This document shows positions 51,290 through 52,852 of a stretch of DNA of 52,852 bases, one piece after another. A model generated the notes under the pieces. That model saw nothing but the letters and a program-made list of their open reading frames with translations, was not told the DNA's origin and ran no database searches. This stretch comes from an uncultured Draconibacterium sp. (GTDB lineage: Bacteria; Bacteroidota; Bacteroidia; Bacteroidales; Prolixibacteraceae). Numbering within the stretch: the first letter of the stretch is position 1; each line of letters starts with the position of its first letter. Made by a program: the position numbers and the translations under genes. The stretch lies in assembly GCF_913060805.1 (NCBI RefSeq), contig NZ_CAJXTC010000036.1:1-52852 (forward strand). The letters are read 5' to 3'.

Positions 51290-51433
51290 GGACTCACCCT
51301 CTTGTCCCTCTCTTAACAAAAAGAGGGACGATAGTCTGCTCTTAATCAGTACGAATTGTCATCAAACCACCGGCTCATTCCCTCTTTGCTTGCAGAGAGG
51401 GATAGATTGTAACTTGTTACAATCAGGGTGAGT
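51290..51433. repeat. Palindromic element at the 3' end of the DUF559 gene
   Basis: Terminal inverted repeats actcaccct (51292-51300) and agggtgagt (51425-51433) enclose three hairpins. These are gtccctct/agagggac (51304-51329), tccctct...agaggga (51380-51402) and gattgtaac-tt-gttacaatc (51405-51424). The right end supplies the last codons and the stop of the DUF559 gene. Confidence 0.6.
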
Positions 51434-51797
51434 AAAATATAAAATTCTCAATCTTTTCTAAAACGTTAAAAATATCAATAAATTCTTCATTACGAATCCT
51501 TAGAATCCTAAATCCCATTTCCTCTAATATTTCGTCTCTACGCCTATCCTTTTCTTTTTGAAACTGATGAATTATTCCATCAATTTCAATTATTACGGCT
51601 TTTTCTGCACAATAAAAATCAGGAATGAAATATTTGCGTTCGTTGTTTACAACATCGTATGTTATGGGATGCTGTCGTAGAAACTTAAGTCCAAAAAACT
51701 TTCTTCCACGTAATTTCTGCCAAAGTTTGGTTTCTTCCCTGGTCATGTTACGTCGTAAAATTCTTGCCCGTTCTCTTGCATTGGGTTTGTCAGACAT
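51423..51797 (-). CDS. DUF559 endonuclease domain protein (Vsr-like fold)
   Basis: The 124-residue protein follows the DUF559 pattern: RARILRRNMTREETKLWQKLRGRKFFGLKFLRQHPI, then YFIPDFYCAEKAVIIEIDG, with Asp and Glu-x-Asp in the places of the PD-(D/E)xK catalytic set, then RRDEILEEMGFRILRIRNEE. Related Vsr enzymes nick DNA. Its 3' end runs into a palindromic element (51290-51433), so the gene and repeat may form one mobile unit. Activity is inferred from family only. Confidence 0.85.
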   Translation of the reverse strand: MSDKPNARERARILRRNMTREETKLWQKLRGRKFFGLKFLRQHPITYDVVNNERKYFIPDFYCAEKAVIIEIDGIIHQFQKEKDRRRDEILEEMGFRILRIRNEEFIDIFNVLEKIENFIFYSP

Positions 51798-51860
51798 CGT
51801 TAGCTTTTATATTTCGCCGTGGTTACTTTAATCTAAAGTTTAAGGAGCGCCTATAATTTC

Positions 51861-52349
51861 TCAAAGCTTTTTAATTCGTTCAATAATTTCGCTGGTAGAA
51901 ATTCCTTCAATTAACTCCAGTGTTTCCACCTTTCCGCCGTTGTTCAGGACGGTATCGTGGCCCGCAATTTCATGAATTTCGTATTGCGCACCTTTTACCA
52001 AAACATCGGGGATGATTTTTGCAATGATTTCGGCCGGCGTTTCTTCATCAAAAAGAATTACTGCGTCAACACAGCCGAAAGCAGCCAACACTTCGGCGCG
52101 AGCCTGCTCGTTTATAATGGGGCGTTTATCGCCTTTTAATAATTTCACCGACGTATCGGAGTTAAGTCCAACGATCAGTTTGGTGCCAAATGCTGCCGAT
52201 TTGTGCAGCGAATCAACGTGCCCGTTATGAATAAGATCGAAACAACCGTTGGTAAAAACGATAGTGTTGTTGCTTCCTTTCCAGATTTCAAGCAAGGGAC
52301 GAAGCGATTCAAAATCCTTAAAAATCTTTGATTTAAACATGAGATTCAT
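51861..52349 (-). CDS. Heptose-1-phosphate adenylyltransferase, HldE C-domain type
   Basis: The 162-residue protein is a stand-alone nucleotidyltransferase. It has FTNGCFDLIHNGHVDSLHKSA with the H-x-G-H motif, GLNSDTSVKLLKGDKRPI, and STSEIIERIKK at the end. This is the HldE C-terminal (RfaE2) pattern for ADP-heptose synthesis for LPS. Other members of the family handle different sugar phosphates, so the substrate is inferred. A second Met at residue 4 is an equally possible start. Confidence 0.87.
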   Translation of the reverse strand: MNLMFKSKIFKDFESLRPLLEIWKGSNNTIVFTNGCFDLIHNGHVDSLHKSAAFGTKLIVGLNSDTSVKLLKGDKRPIINEQARAEVLAAFGCVDAVILFDEETPAEIIAKIIPDVLVKGAQYEIHEIAGHDTVLNNGGKVETLELIEGISTSEIIERIKKL

Positions 52350-52420
52350 AAAGGCTAAAAATAGTGAATAATTCCTGTTTATCGGTACGAAATCGCGATG
52401 GCTTTGAAACGGTAGCGCAT

Positions 52421-52453
52421 AAAAAAAACCTCGCAGTTAAAACTACGAGGTTT
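52421..52453 (-). terminator. Rho-independent terminator after panD
   Basis: A stem aaacctcgtagtt / aactgcgaggttt is followed on the minus strand by eight T residues. It begins 21 nt after the panD stop. Confidence 0.88.
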
Positions 52454-52474
52454 ACATATCTATAGAAATGTATT

Positions 52475-52825
52475 TTATACTACAGTATTCGTTTCGATAT
52501 CAGGGAAGATCAAACTTGGCTTAAATGTTTTGGCTTCCTCGAAATCCATTAAAGCGTACGAAATGATAATTACCACATCGCCAACAGCTACTTTACGTGC
52601 AGCCGGGCCGTTCAAACAGATTGTACCCGTTCCGCGCTCGCCCCTGATTACATAAGTCTCCAGGCGCTCGCCGTTGTTAATATTAACAACCTGAACTTTT
52701 TCGTTCTCGATAAGGTTTGCCGCATCCATCAAATCTTCGTCGATGGTAATACTTCCAACATATTGTAGGTTCGCCTCGGTAACGGTAACCTTGTGTATTT
52801 TCGATTTACAAACTTCAATTTGCAT
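52475..52825 (-). CDS. panD: Aspartate 1-decarboxylase precursor
   Basis: The 116-residue protein is a standard PanD. It has [29 protein letters not shown] with the self-cleavage site at Gly24-Ser25, which makes the pyruvoyl group. [17 protein letters not shown] and [27 protein letters not shown] follow. It decarboxylates aspartate to beta-alanine for pantothenate and CoA. It is a single-gene unit with a strong terminator. It complements coaX encoded elsewhere in the window. Confidence 0.96.
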   Translation of the reverse strand: MQIEVCKSKIHKVTVTEANLQYVGSITIDEDLMDAANLIENEKVQVVNINNGERLETYVIRGERGTGTICLNGPAARKVAVGDVVIIISYALMDFEEAKTFKPSLIFPDIETNTVV

Positions 52826-52852
52826 AACTATGCTTATTTCGGTCTTAAAAAA

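Overview
The window looks like a chromosomal segment of a marine or sediment-type member of the Bacteroidota, probably order Marinilabiliales (Prolixibacteraceae-like). I infer this from gene families, not from a search. The pointers are an Ala/Glu-rich S16 tail beside rimM, TAnnTTTG-type -7 promoter boxes, DUF4296, DUF6261 and head-GIN proteins, a coaX/beta-barrel/TPR/lptC/CNNM/PpiD-like cluster, and many small palindromic intergenic elements. No rRNA, tRNA, phage or complete transposon was recognised.

Layout. 0-5.3 kb: end of rpsP and rimM, a thioesterase, a GIN-domain exported protein, TsaC, a GT4 glycosyltransferase, an MscS channel and an acyl-carrier-like protein lacking the carrier serine. 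5.3-12.6 kb: GNAT, a beta-propeller-like lipoprotein, three tandem exported cyclophilins (the third fused to a degenerate HtrA-like domain), a HAD phosphatase, then methionine salvage (mtnA, mtnP). 12.6-13.3 kb: a structured non-coding region. 13.3-18.1 kb: an acidic secreted protein divergent from a histidine kinase/response regulator pair, an SDR and a MazG-like enzyme. 18.1-25.4 kb: phosphofructokinase and an MFP-RND-TolC efflux operon. 25.6-36.5 kb: a cupin, then nadB-nadC-coaX-OMP-TPR-lptC-CNNM in tight order, then a SurA/PpiD-type foldase.

36.5-42.3 kb is the accessory region. It holds REP-like hairpins, a YczE-type membrane domain fused to a cytidylate-kinase-like domain, DUF6261 next to a 41-bp-period palindromic array, and an AT-rich two-gene cassette (DUF6602 nuclease-like plus DUF4145). 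The cassette is bracketed by inverted repeats and followed by an attC-like hairpin. 42.3-52.8 kb returns to housekeeping: MarC, FKBP, an exported beta-rich protein, methyltransferase, TauE/SafE, YkvA, DusB, amidohydrolase, DUF4296, RadA, a DUF559 endonuclease attached to a palindromic element, an HldE-C-type adenylyltransferase and PanD.

Functional themes are cofactor synthesis (NAD by nadB/nadC; CoA by coaX/panD), envelope biogenesis and periplasmic folding (three cyclophilins, a PpiD-like foldase, FKBP, LptC, RND efflux), and signalling. The most unusual items are the 41-bp palindrome array, the DUF6602/DUF4145 cassette, the pseudo-protease-cyclophilin fusion, the membrane/kinase fusion, the serine-less ACP, the acidic motif shared by the kinase sensor domain and its divergent secreted neighbour, and two short promoter-to-terminator units with sigma-54-like sites.
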